From the NCBI GenBank assembly GCA_017648425.1, contig JAGCJD010000248.1, forward strand, positions 1-5,179: a stretch of 5,179 nucleotides of DNA, in the 5' to 3' direction. The notes below the pieces were generated by a model that searched no databases, had not been told where the DNA came from, and saw nothing but the letters and a program-made list of their open reading frames with translations. The DNA comes from Clostridia bacterium. GTDB taxonomy: Bacteria; Bacillota; Clostridia; Oscillospirales; CAG-272. The translations under genes were made by a program, and so were the position numbers. This document shows, one piece after another, positions 1 through 5,179 of this stretch (the first letter of the stretch is position 1; each line of letters starts with the position of its first letter).

Positions 1-1070
1 GACATTTTATAGAGAGTCGCTATCTCTTTGGTGCGCTTTGCCTTGATGTCCTCCATAGCCTTGATCTCCTGCGCACTGAATTTATCAAGATCGCCCTCAG
101 CGAGCTTGTTTTTATACATACGGTCTGCTGTGAGCGCAAAGAGTATATCAAGGTCGGTTATCTCGCCGTCCTCCTCAATAACTACTCTGTTGCTCTTTCC
201 CGCAAGCAAAAGCTCAACTGCGGCAACACCCATTTTAGTTGCGGTAAGTCTGTCGCGAAGTGTGGGAGAGCCTCCGCGTACGATATGTGCTAGACGAGCG
301 AACTTTGTTTCAACTCCCGTTTGCTCCTCGATATTCTTTCTGAGTATCTCACCGTAGGGAACTTTATTTCCGTTTTCGTCAGTTGCGAACACGCCTTCAC
401 TGATAACGACTATCATTCCTCTCTTGCCTGCTGCCTTGGCTACCTTTATTCTTTCGATAGCCTCTTTTTCGTTAAAGGGGATCTCGGGAATACAAACGGC
501 AAGCGCTCCTGATGCAATACCTGTCATAAGCGCGATCTGTCCGCAATCACGCCCCATTACCTCGACTACATCGCAGCGAGCGTGAGATTCGCAGGTGTCG
601 CGAAGCTTATCTACTGCTTCAAGAACCGTGTTCATAGCTGTGTCAAATCCTACGGTATAGTCAGTAGCGGTAATGTCATTATCAATTGTTCCGGTAACGC
701 CGATAGCGGGTATTCCGTGGAGTGTCAGATCGGTAGCTCCTCTGAATGTTCCGTCACCGCCTATGGCAACTATTGCGTCTATATTGAATTTCTTGCAGGT
801 GGCAACTGCCTTCTGCATTCCTTCCTCGGTTTTGAATTCCTTGCATCTGTCGGAATAAAGTATAGTTCCGCCGTGGGTGATTATATTGGAAACAGCGCCC
901 GTTGTAAGCGGGATTATGTTTTCGTTTATAAGTCCGCTGTATCCACCAAGTATTCCCATTACCTCAACGCCCTGTTCAAGCGCCTTTCTCGTTATGGCTC
1001 TTATTGCGGCATTCATTCCCGGTGCATCTCCGCCCGAGGTGAGTATTCCTATTCTTCTGAACTTGTTCAT
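1..1070 (-). CDS. pfkA: ATP-dependent 6-phosphofructokinase (3' end beyond window)
   Basis: Phosphorylates fructose 6-phosphate to fructose 1,6-bisphosphate with ATP, the committed step of cytosolic glycolysis. The reverse-strand reading gives 356 codons with no stop before the left edge. Visible motifs are the N-terminal TSGGDAPGMN loop (residues 11-20), IGGDGT (103-108), GTIDND (127-132, with the catalytic Asp), MGR (172-174), SEG (224-226) and HIVRGGSP (262-269). Gly in GGDG and Gly before TIDND are the residues expected of ATP users; PPi-dependent enzymes have Asp and Lys there. The start ATG (1068-1070) has GAAAGGA 10 bases upstream. The protein runs past the usual length of about 320 residues, with a charged helical-looking C-terminal extension from about residue 320. 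Several positions that bind allosteric effectors in E. coli PfkA look changed (see findings). It lies downstream of cinA on the same strand but has its own strong promoter. Confidence 0.96.
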   Translation of the reverse strand, partial: MNKFRRIGILTSGGDAPGMNAAIRAITRKALEQGVEVMGILGGYSGLINENIIPLTTGAVSNIITHGGTILYSDRCKEFKTEEGMQKAVATCKKFNIDAIVAIGGDGTFRGATDLTLHGIPAIGVTGTIDNDITATDYTVGFDTAMNTVLEAVDKLRDTCESHARCDVVEVMGRDCGQIALMTGIASGALAVCIPEIPFNEKEAIERIKVAKAAGKRGMIVVISEGVFATDENGNKVPYGEILRKNIEEQTGVETKFARLAHIVRGGSPTLRDRLTATKMGVAAVELLLAGKSNRVVIEEDGEITDLDILFALTADRMYKNKLAEGDLDKFSAQEIKAMEDIKAKRTKEIATLYKM

Positions 1071-1114
1071 TATATTACATTCCTTTCGGATATTTTTTAA
1101 CATTGCGTTCCTAT

Positions 1115-1143
1115 ATTATAATATAAACGGCAAAAAATGTCAA
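1115..1143 (-). promoter_or_regulatory. Consensus sigma-A (sigma-70 type) promoter of pfkA
   Basis: Read on the minus strand, TTGACA (1143-1138) and TATAAT (1120-1115) both match consensus perfectly and are separated by exactly 17 bases. Transcription should begin near 1108, giving a leader of about 38 bases that contains the GAAAGGA ribosome binding site. Such a strong promoter fits a highly expressed glycolytic gene and makes pfkA largely independent of cinA transcription. No operator or extended -10 was seen. Confidence 0.88.
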
Positions 1144-1180
1144 TGTATATTATGACGAAATTTCAAAAATTTATTATTTG

Positions 1181-2452
1181 TTAATTATCTGTCAAACCTT
1201 TTGTGACTTTTAATGCCATATGTATGGCATTTGAGGCGCTTACTATGCGGATATATTCACGGCTTCTTGACGATGAAAGGGAAAGCCTTTTATAGCTCTC
1301 TCCGTTCTTTGTTGAAAGACCTATGAACACTGTGCCCACGGGTGCTTCGGGAGTTCCGCCTGACGGACCTGCAATTCCTGTGGCGGATATTGCAATATCC
1401 GTTCCGAGCGCTATTCTTGCCCCCCTTGCCATTTCCATGGCAGTCTGTGATGACACTGCGCTGTAAGCCTCAAGTGTGCTGTGTGATACTCCAACAAGAG
1501 CCTCTTTGGCCTCATTGGTGTATGTTATAAATCCGCCCTTGAACACCTGAGAGCTTCCAGAAATGGTGGTTATTCTTTCGCCTATCAAGCCGCCTGTCAA
1601 TGATTCGGCGCAGCATATGGTAAGCCCTTTTTCCGATAGAGCCTTGACAAGAGTGCTTTCAAGAGAATCGGCATCTGTTCCGTATATATATTCTCCTACC
1701 TCACTGTCGTATATTCGTTGTATGGTGCTATCGCACATTTGCGCTGCGGTGTATTCGTCTTTTGCTTTTGCGGTTACGCGAAGTCTGACCTCTCCCTCCT
1801 TGCAGTAGGGCGCTACCGAGGGGTTTGCGGAGCTTGTCATTATATCCTTTATTTTTTCTTCGACTGCGGATTCTCCTATTCCGAAAATATATATGTTTTT
1901 GCTGACTATCACGGAATCCGAGCTGTTTTTAAGATACGGTACGACCTGCTCGTTGAACACCTTGGTAAGCTCACCAGGAGGGCCGGGAAGCATTATGACG
2001 GTCTTATTGCTCTTTTCATCATATATTGCCAGCGCGGGCGCAGTGCCGTAATTGTTTTCAAGCACGGTCGCTCCCTCGGGCATCATTGCCTGCTTTTCGT
2101 TGTTTTTGGTTATAGCTCTGCCTGTTGCCGCAAAGTAATTTCTTATTTTTTCAAGAGATGGCTCGTGCATACTCATAGGTCTGCCGAAAAATTCGGCAAC
2201 CGTTTCCTTGGTGAGGTCGTCATATGTCGGTCCAAGCCCACCGCTTGTTATAACTAGGTCTGCTTCGGCAAGGGCGGAAGCGAGCGCCGCTTTAAGCCTT
2301 TGGGGGTTATCGCCGACCGAGGTGTGTCTATATACGCATATTCCAAGCTCCGCGAGTCTTTTTGAAAGAAAAGCCGCGTTGGTATTTACTATGTCGCCGA
2401 GCAAAAGCTCTGTTCCGACACACAGTATTTCCGCTGTCGTTATGGTAGCCAT
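1181..2452 (-). CDS. cinA: CinA family protein: nicotinamide-nucleotide amidohydrolase (PncC domain) with MoaB-like N-terminal domain
   Basis: A two-domain CinA of 423 residues, the normal length for the family. The N-terminal MoaB/MogA-like domain (about 1-170) shows GTELLLGDIVNTN (13-25), SGGLGPTYDD (70-79) and PGPPGE (156-161); in characterised homologues this domain hydrolyses ADP-ribose. A linker domain (about 175-255) precedes the C-terminal PncC domain (about 262-420) with AESLTGG (282-288), TNEAK (312-316) and ATGIAGPSGG (357-366). The PncC domain deamidates nicotinamide mononucleotide to nicotinate mononucleotide, recycling NAD by-products in the cytosol; the Ser of AES and the Lys of NEAK are probable active-site residues. 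ATG at 2452 is chosen over GTG at 2467 because AAAGGAG sits 5 bases before the ATG and overlaps the GTG. The gene ends in TAA. In some bacteria cinA is competence-induced and sits beside recA; neither recA nor a competence gene is visible here. Confidence 0.95.
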   Translation of the reverse strand: MATITTAEILCVGTELLLGDIVNTNAAFLSKRLAELGICVYRHTSVGDNPQRLKAALASALAEADLVITSGGLGPTYDDLTKETVAEFFGRPMSMHEPSLEKIRNYFAATGRAITKNNEKQAMMPEGATVLENNYGTAPALAIYDEKSNKTVIMLPGPPGELTKVFNEQVVPYLKNSSDSVIVSKNIYIFGIGESAVEEKIKDIMTSSANPSVAPYCKEGEVRLRVTAKAKDEYTAAQMCDSTIQRIYDSEVGEYIYGTDADSLESTLVKALSEKGLTICCAESLTGGLIGERITTISGSSQVFKGGFITYTNEAKEALVGVSHSTLEAYSAVSSQTAMEMARGARIALGTDIAISATGIAGPSGGTPEAPVGTVFIGLSTKNGESYKRLSLSSSRSREYIRIVSASNAIHMALKVTKGLTDN

Positions 2453-2457
2453 AAATG

Positions 2458-2464
2458 CTCCTTT
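2458..2464 (-). promoter_or_regulatory. Ribosome binding site that fixes the cinA start
   Basis: AAAGGAG on the minus strand, 5 bases upstream of the ATG at 2452. An upstream in-frame GTG (2467-2465) would put this sequence inside the coding region, with no comparable site further upstream. The ATG start is therefore preferred and gives the family-typical N-terminus. Confidence 0.8.
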
Positions 2465-2490
2465 CACGCAAAAAATATATTCTACAATTA

Positions 2491-2496
2491 ATTATA
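2491..2496 (-). promoter_or_regulatory. Possible -10 element for cinA
   Basis: A perfect TATAAT on the minus strand lies 38 bases upstream of the cinA ATG, at a sensible distance for a short leader. The expected -35 position holds only a poor match (AACGAT near 2519-2514), so this is a weak promoter, an activator-dependent one, or chance in AT-rich DNA. It is the only good -10 on this strand in the gap. Confidence 0.35.
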
Positions 2497-2548
2497 TCCA
2501 AAAATTTAACTAAATCGTTTATCGCGTATTGATTTTTTGTAAATATTA

Positions 2549-2577
2549 TTGATTTGTATTTGGTTTTAGTGTATAAT
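2549..2577 (+). promoter_or_regulatory. Sigma-A type promoter of the radical SAM gene
   Basis: TTGATT (2549-2554), a 17-base spacer and a perfect TATAAT (2572-2577). The -35 matches consensus at four of six bases. Predicted transcription start is near 2584, giving a leader of about 28 bases to the TTG start at 2612. It lies in the divergent gap shared with cinA. Confidence 0.72.
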
Positions 2578-2594
2578 TACAGAGATAAAAGCGT

Positions 2595-2604
2595 GGAGGA
2601 GGTG
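2595..2604 (+). promoter_or_regulatory. Very strong Shine-Dalgarno sequence supporting a TTG start
   Basis: GGAGGAGGTG contains AGGAGGTG, a near-complete complement of the 16S rRNA 3' end. The AGGAGG core ends 9 bases before a TTG codon at 2612. This supports TTG as the real start; no in-frame ATG lies nearby that would retain the conserved N-terminal cysteines. Confidence 0.82.
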
Positions 2605-2611
2605 TGTTTTT

Positions 2612-3496
2612 TTGAGCCTGAACGGGTGTTATGCTTGCCCCAGGGGGTGCGGAGTTGACAGGGATAACGGAGAGCTTGGCGTATGCGGTCAGAGCTCGCA
2701 AATGAGAATATCACGAATTTCCTTGCACGAGTTTGAAGAGCCCCCGATAAGCGGAAAGAATGGCTCGGGAACTATCTTTTTTTGCGGTTGTTCCTTGGGC
2801 TGTGTCTTTTGTCAGAACAAGCAAATAAGCAGGGGAAGGACCGTGGGGCGGCTATACACCGAGCGGGAGCTTGCCGATGAGATGCTTGCACTTCAAAAAA
2901 TGGGAGCTACTAATATAAATCTCGTAACGCCAACGCATTTTTCGAAAGGTATCATTGACACCTTGCAAATGGTCAAGGGAGAGCTTGATATTCCCGTAGT
3001 GTATAACACCTCAGGGTATGAGAGCGTGGAAACGCTTAAAGGATTTTAGGGACTCGTTGATATTTATATGCCTGATTTTAAATACATGTCACGGGAGCTT
3101 GCGGACAAATATTCCTCCGCTCCCGATTATCCCGATGTGGCGCAGAACGCCATACGCCAAATGTACAGTCAGATCGGCAGGTGCGTGTATGGCGATGACG
3201 GCTTGCTGAAAAGGGGGCTTATCATTCGTCACCTGGTGCTTCCCGCCGCAAGGCGCGACAGTATTGAAGTGCTTAAAAAAATTGCAGAGATAGTTCCTGT
3301 TGACGAGGTTTTGCTCAGCCTTATGAGCCAATATACGCCCGACTTTGCTATGGATTGCGAATTTAACGAGCTTCACCGCAGGCTGACGAGCTTTGAATAT
3401 TCCTCGGTGGTAGATGTTGCGCGTGAGCTTGGCTTTGACGGATTTATTCAGGCGCATTCCTCGGCAACGAAAAAATACACCCCGAATTTTAGCTGA
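2612..3496 (+). pseudogene. PflX-like (COG1313) radical SAM protein, interrupted by an in-frame TAG
   Basis: Resembles the PflX group of radical SAM proteins related to pyruvate formate-lyase activating enzyme, whose substrate is not firmly known. The full frame is 294 codons, the usual family length, and closes with TGA. An N-terminal cysteine group (C6, C9, C13, C25; CPRGCGVDR) precedes ISGKNGSGTIFF (46-57) and the cluster-binding CSLGCVFC (Cx3Cx2C; C60, C64, C67). Codon 146 is TAG (3047-3049). The same frame then continues as GLVDIYMPDFKYM (147-159), IRHLVLP (205-211), LSLMSQYTP (235-243) and a terminal YTPNF (289-293), all expected of the family. The lesion is thus one base change, not an indel. 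Without readthrough, translation yields a 145-residue fragment that keeps the FeS motif but lacks the second half of the barrel. ATG at 3068 could restart translation but has no good ribosome binding site. Alternatives are a sequencing error, suppression or recoding of TAG. The family call is firm; the pseudogene status is less certain. Confidence 0.85.
3047..3049 (+). other. In-frame amber codon (TAG) in the radical SAM gene
   Basis: TAG stands between LKGF and GLVDIYMPDFKY, at a variable position just before a conserved family segment, often acidic as far as I recall. A G-to-T change in GAG (Glu) would explain it; CAG and AAG are other one-step sources. The reading frame is identical on both sides. 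No other gene seen in the window ends in TAG: cinA uses TAA, while the radical SAM gene, mazF, the phosphatase and the edge ORF use TGA. The end of pfkA is not visible. Confidence 0.85.
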
Positions 3497-3541
3497 GAAT
3501 TATTTGTTTTTATGTTTAAACGCTCTGTATTGAGGCAAAAA

Positions 3542-3547
3542 TATAAT
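3542..3547 (+). promoter_or_regulatory. Possible -10 element for mazF
   Basis: A perfect TATAAT lies 31 bases before the mazF ATG in the 82-base gap after the radical SAM gene. No recognisable -35 stands at 16-18 bases upstream (3518-3525 reads about AAACGCTC). It may allow mazF to be transcribed separately from the interrupted gene, but read-through from the upstream promoter is equally possible because no terminator is seen in the gap. Confidence 0.35.
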
Positions 3548-3563
3548 TGCCGGTAAAAAATAT

Positions 3564-3567
3564 GGAG
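3564..3567 (+). promoter_or_regulatory. Ribosome binding site that decides the mazF start
   Basis: GGAG at 3564-3567 is 11 bases before the ATG at 3579. An in-frame GTG at 3567 overlaps this site and has no site of its own, and using it would add four residues (M-K-S-K) not expected for the family. The ATG is preferred. Confidence 0.65.
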
Positions 3568-3578
3568 TGAAAAGTAAA

Positions 3579-3959
3579 ATGATAAATATAAAACGGGGAG
3601 ATATATATTATGCGGATCTGAGCCCTGTGGTGGGCTCGGAGCAGGGAGGATTGCGTCCCGTGCTGATAATACAGAACGATGTTGGTAACAGATACAGTCC
3701 CACGGTCATTGCCGCCGCTATTACATCTCGTATGGGGAAGACACGGCTTCCCACACACATTGACATATATGGAGAAAAGGCAGGACTAGCTAAGGATTCC
3801 GTTATACTGCTTGAACAGATACGAACGCTTGATAAAAGAAGATTGAAGGAGAAAATGGGGCATTTGGACGATGCCGCCATGGAGCAGGTCAATTCTGCCA
3901 TAGCGGTGAGCTTTGGGTTGGGCTTGTCTGCCGATAATCCTCCAAGCGCAGTTATGTGA
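3579..3959 (+). CDS. mazF: MazF/PemK family mRNA interferase toxin (NdoA/EndoA-like)
   Basis: A 126-residue MazF-type toxin that should cleave single-stranded mRNA at a short specific sequence and so arrest growth; Bacillus subtilis NdoA cuts at UACAU. Similarity to NdoA is obvious over nearly the whole length: KRGDIYYADLSPVVGSEQGG (5-24), RPVLIIQNDVGNRYSPTV (26-43), AAAIT (45-49), LPTHI (57-61), DSVILLEQIRT (73-83) and HLDD (95-98). Arg26 and Thr49 match the NdoA catalytic residues Arg25 and Thr48, so the enzyme looks active. The C-terminus is about 10 residues longer than NdoA. The usual antitoxin gene upstream is absent: an 82-base non-coding gap separates it from the radical SAM gene, and a terminator follows at once. 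The gene ends in TGA. Cutting specificity cannot be predicted from the sequence alone. Confidence 0.94.
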   Translation: MINIKRGDIYYADLSPVVGSEQGGLRPVLIIQNDVGNRYSPTVIAAAITSRMGKTRLPTHIDIYGEKAGLAKDSVILLEQIRTLDKRRLKEKMGHLDDAAMEQVNSAIAVSFGLGLSADNPPSAVM

Positions 3960-3961
3960 AT

Positions 3962-4003
3962 GAAGAAAAAGAGTGAAAAGCATGCTTTTCACTCTTTTTC
4001 TTC
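3962..4003. terminator. Perfect 42-bp palindrome acting as bidirectional terminator
   Basis: The two 21-base arms (3962-3982 and 3983-4003) are exact reverse complements, centred on GCATGC. In RNA from either strand this gives a 10-bp stem, GAGUGAAAAG paired with CUUUUCACUC around a CAUG loop, followed by UUUUUCUUC: an intrinsic terminator in both directions. It serves the convergent ends of mazF (stop 3957-3959) and the phosphatase gene. The phosphatase stop codon lies within the palindrome, so its last codons form part of the hairpin arm. Confidence 0.9.
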
Positions 4004-4951
4004 GGTCAATATATCGCGTATTCTTTTAAGGTTGTCGTTAGTTACGCCGCAGGCTGTGAGAAAACCCTCTGCCGCTTGTCTTGCGCTTGCTCCGTAGCTA
4101 TGGAGCTTATCAAGAAATTCGGAAAATTCGGGCGAGGTGCGCGAACGCCTGCCCCATGTGGAAAACGAGGACATTTCATAGTCGAGCATGAGGTCGCCCT
4201 CGTCCGCTCCGACAAGCGCTCCGAGAATGAAAATAAGCGTTCCCGTTCTATCCATTCCGCTCTGACAGTGAATGAGTATGGGGTAGGACGAGGGGACGGC
4301 GAAAAGCTCGAATGCGCTCTTATATGCCGCCATTTGCTGTTCGTTGAATATTTCTCCGTATGCGCTCAGAGGTATATTTAACCGCTTTATCTTGTCGCGG
4401 GGGAATGCCGAGGCGGTCGCCTCTCCGTTTATTCCACGCACATCAAGCTCGGTTTTTATTCCCAGCTCGTTTATAAGCGTGTTTCTCCCGTTTTCGGTAA
4501 TTGAATAATTCTTGTCGCTCTCGGTTGAGCGATATACCATGCCTTGCTTTATCAGCCGTTCGTCTGTCGTTTCAAATCCGCCTATGTCGCGGAGATTGGA
4601 GATACCCTCTGCGTAAAGCATTCTCGGAGGGGTGGGATCGGTAAAGAAGCAATGCTCCTCGCTCGTCATAAGCCCGCATTTTACTCTCCATGAATATTTT
4701 TCACCGATAAGCAGATTGTAAGTCTTTGCTTGTCCGTTTTTTGCTTTTACTGTCGTTTGCCTGCCGTGAGAATCGGCAAGGATTATCTCTGCATCTATCG
4801 GCGGCTCAAAGCTAAATACAGCGGGGGCGGGGAATGACGCGTCAGATAAGCAAACGCATTCTGCTGCCGTGGGATCTGCAATAAAATCTATATGCTCCTT
4901 ACGCAACAGCGAAATTGTTGAATTGTTTTTTGGTGTTATAAGTTTTATCAT
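3989..4951 (-). CDS. Tyrosine-protein phosphatase (Y_phosphatase3-like) with N-terminal beta-sandwich-like domain
   Basis: A 320-residue cysteine-dependent phosphatase, probably of the bacterial tyrosine/dual-specificity group (PF13350-like). Residues 117-126 (ISNLRDIGGF) are the typical entry motif, YRSTE (140-144) and LDVRG (169-173) follow, and HCQSGMDRTG (228-237) is the P-loop with nucleophile Cys229, Asp234 and Arg235. Residues 1 to about 107 form a separate region rich in beta-like strands, including YSWRV and CFFTDP, resembling a fibronectin/Ig-like fold; its role is unknown. No signal peptide or membrane segment is seen, so it should be cytosolic. The ATG at 4951 has AAGGA 6 bases upstream and overlaps the TGA of the preceding ORF as ATGA, implying translational coupling. 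Where Listeria LipA and mycobacterial PtpB have Lys (AGKDRT), this protein has Met. The substrate (phosphoprotein, phosphoinositide or other) is not evident. Confidence 0.87.
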   Translation of the reverse strand: MIKLITPKNNSTISLLRKEHIDFIADPTAAECVCLSDASFPAPAVFSFEPPIDAEIILADSHGRQTTVKAKNGQAKTYNLLIGEKYSWRVKCGLMTSEEHCFFTDPTPPRMLYAEGISNLRDIGGFETTDERLIKQGMVYRSTESDKNYSITENGRNTLINELGIKTELDVRGINGEATASAFPRDKIKRLNIPLSAYGEIFNEQQMAAYKSAFELFAVPSSYPILIHCQSGMDRTGTLIFILGALVGADEGDLMLDYEMSSFSTWGRRSRTSPEFSEFLDKLHSYGASARQAAEGFLTACGVTNDNLKRIRDILTEEKE

Positions 4952-5178
4952 TTGTTATCCTTGTCCGAAAGTATTATCTGCGCTTCAAGGCAGGTCTTTT
5001 GTGTTTGTGTGTTTACTGTGCGGAACAGGTACGAGCCTTGGCAAAGGGCTCTTTGAATGCTTATGCAGTCGCCAAAAGCCGCTTCATTGAGGTACGAAAG
5101 AAATATGCCCTTTATTTTTTGCGTGTCCTCGATGGGAATAAAATCGCAGAGCATATCCGGATATTTGGTGTTGTTCAT
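4948..5178 (-). CDS. Unrecognised small protein or C-terminal part of a gene crossing the window edge
   Basis: A 76-codon frame ending in TGA that overlaps the phosphatase ATG by four bases, so it is probably the upstream partner in an operon. The first ATG (5176-5178) is one base from the window edge; whether translation starts there or the gene continues outside cannot be told, and no ribosome binding site is visible. The sequence has mixed hydrophobic and polar content with four Cys residues, no membrane segment, no signal peptide and no motif I recognise. Existence is supported mainly by the tight coupling to the phosphatase and by the AAGGA site for the next gene lying within its last codons. 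No function is proposed. Confidence 0.6.
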   Translation of the reverse strand: MNNTKYPDMLCDFIPIEDTQKIKGIFLSYLNEAAFGDCISIQRALCQGSYLFRTVNTQTQKTCLEAQIILSDKDNK

Positions 5179-5179
5179 A

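Noticed and set aside
582..1100. Plus-strand open frame of 172 codons opposite pfkA
   Set aside because: It lies wholly antisense to a clear PfkA reading, has Ser/Tyr/Cys-rich composition typical of a shadow frame, and shows no ribosome binding site or family motif.
1158..1172. AAATTT/AAATTT inverted repeat after cinA as a terminator
   Set aside because: The stem would be six A-T pairs with a 3-base loop and no U-tract in the right place; too weak to call.
1718..2257. Plus-strand open frame of 179 codons opposite cinA
   Set aside because: Antisense to well-conserved CinA motifs, with no start signal and no recognisable domain.
2453..2467. Upstream GTG start for cinA
   Set aside because: The GTG overlaps the AAAGGAG ribosome binding site of the ATG at 2452, which gives the usual family N-terminus.
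2568..2577. Extended -10 (TGnTATAAT) upstream of the radical SAM gene
   Set aside because: TG directly abuts TATAAT without the spacer base, so it is not a true extended -10 element.
3089..3457. Minus-strand frame of 122 codons opposite the second half of the radical SAM gene
   Set aside because: The plus strand carries conserved family motifs here (RHLVLP, LSLMSQYTP); the reverse frame has none and is a shadow.
3068..3496. Separate gene starting at ATG 3068
   Set aside because: It is the in-frame continuation of the radical SAM protein; conserved residues begin before this ATG, directly after the TAG, and no good ribosome binding site precedes it.
3567..3578. GTG start for mazF four codons upstream
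   Set aside because: It overlaps the GGAG site and has no ribosome binding site of its own; the ATG at 3579 begins the typical M-I-x-I/V-K-R-G-D sequence.
1..5179. CRISPR array, insertion sequence, tRNA or rRNA gene
   Set aside because: No spaced direct repeats, transposase-like frames, terminal inverted repeats or RNA-gene signatures were seen on either strand.

Overview
The window reads as ordinary chromosomal DNA from a low-to-moderate GC Gram-positive bacterium, most likely a gut-type clostridium (Clostridia, perhaps Oscillospiraceae/Ruminococcaceae). This is inferred from four things: strong AGGAGG-type ribosome binding sites, consensus sigma-A promoters in AT-rich gaps, frequent ATA and AGA codons, and a MazF that closely resembles Bacillus NdoA. 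Nothing seen marks a phage, plasmid or insertion sequence. Genes fill the window and no gap exceeds 160 bases.

Left block (minus strand): cinA (1181-2452), a two-domain NMN deamidase/CinA protein, lies upstream of pfkA (ATP-dependent 6-phosphofructokinase, 1-1070, its 3' end cut off by the window edge). The 110-base gap between them carries a perfect TTGACA-17-TATAAT promoter for pfkA. A divergent control region of about 160 bases separates cinA from the plus-strand block.

Middle block (plus strand): a PflX-like (COG1313) radical SAM gene (2612-3496) has a good promoter, an excellent Shine-Dalgarno sequence and a TTG start, but it is cut by an in-frame TAG at codon 146. The frame and the family motifs continue unbroken on the other side. 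It is followed by mazF (3579-3959), a MazF/NdoA-type mRNA interferase with no antitoxin gene next to it.

Right block (minus strand): a tyrosine phosphatase with an N-terminal beta-rich domain (3989-4951) is translationally coupled by an ATGA overlap to an unrecognised small ORF (4948-5178) at the right edge. The convergent ends of mazF and the phosphatase share a perfect 42-bp palindrome that is suited to terminate transcription in both directions.

The genes do not form one evident pathway. The observations most worth a second look are the single amber codon in an otherwise intact radical SAM gene, the solitary MazF, and the phosphatase/small-ORF pair. I see no convincing wholly new system.
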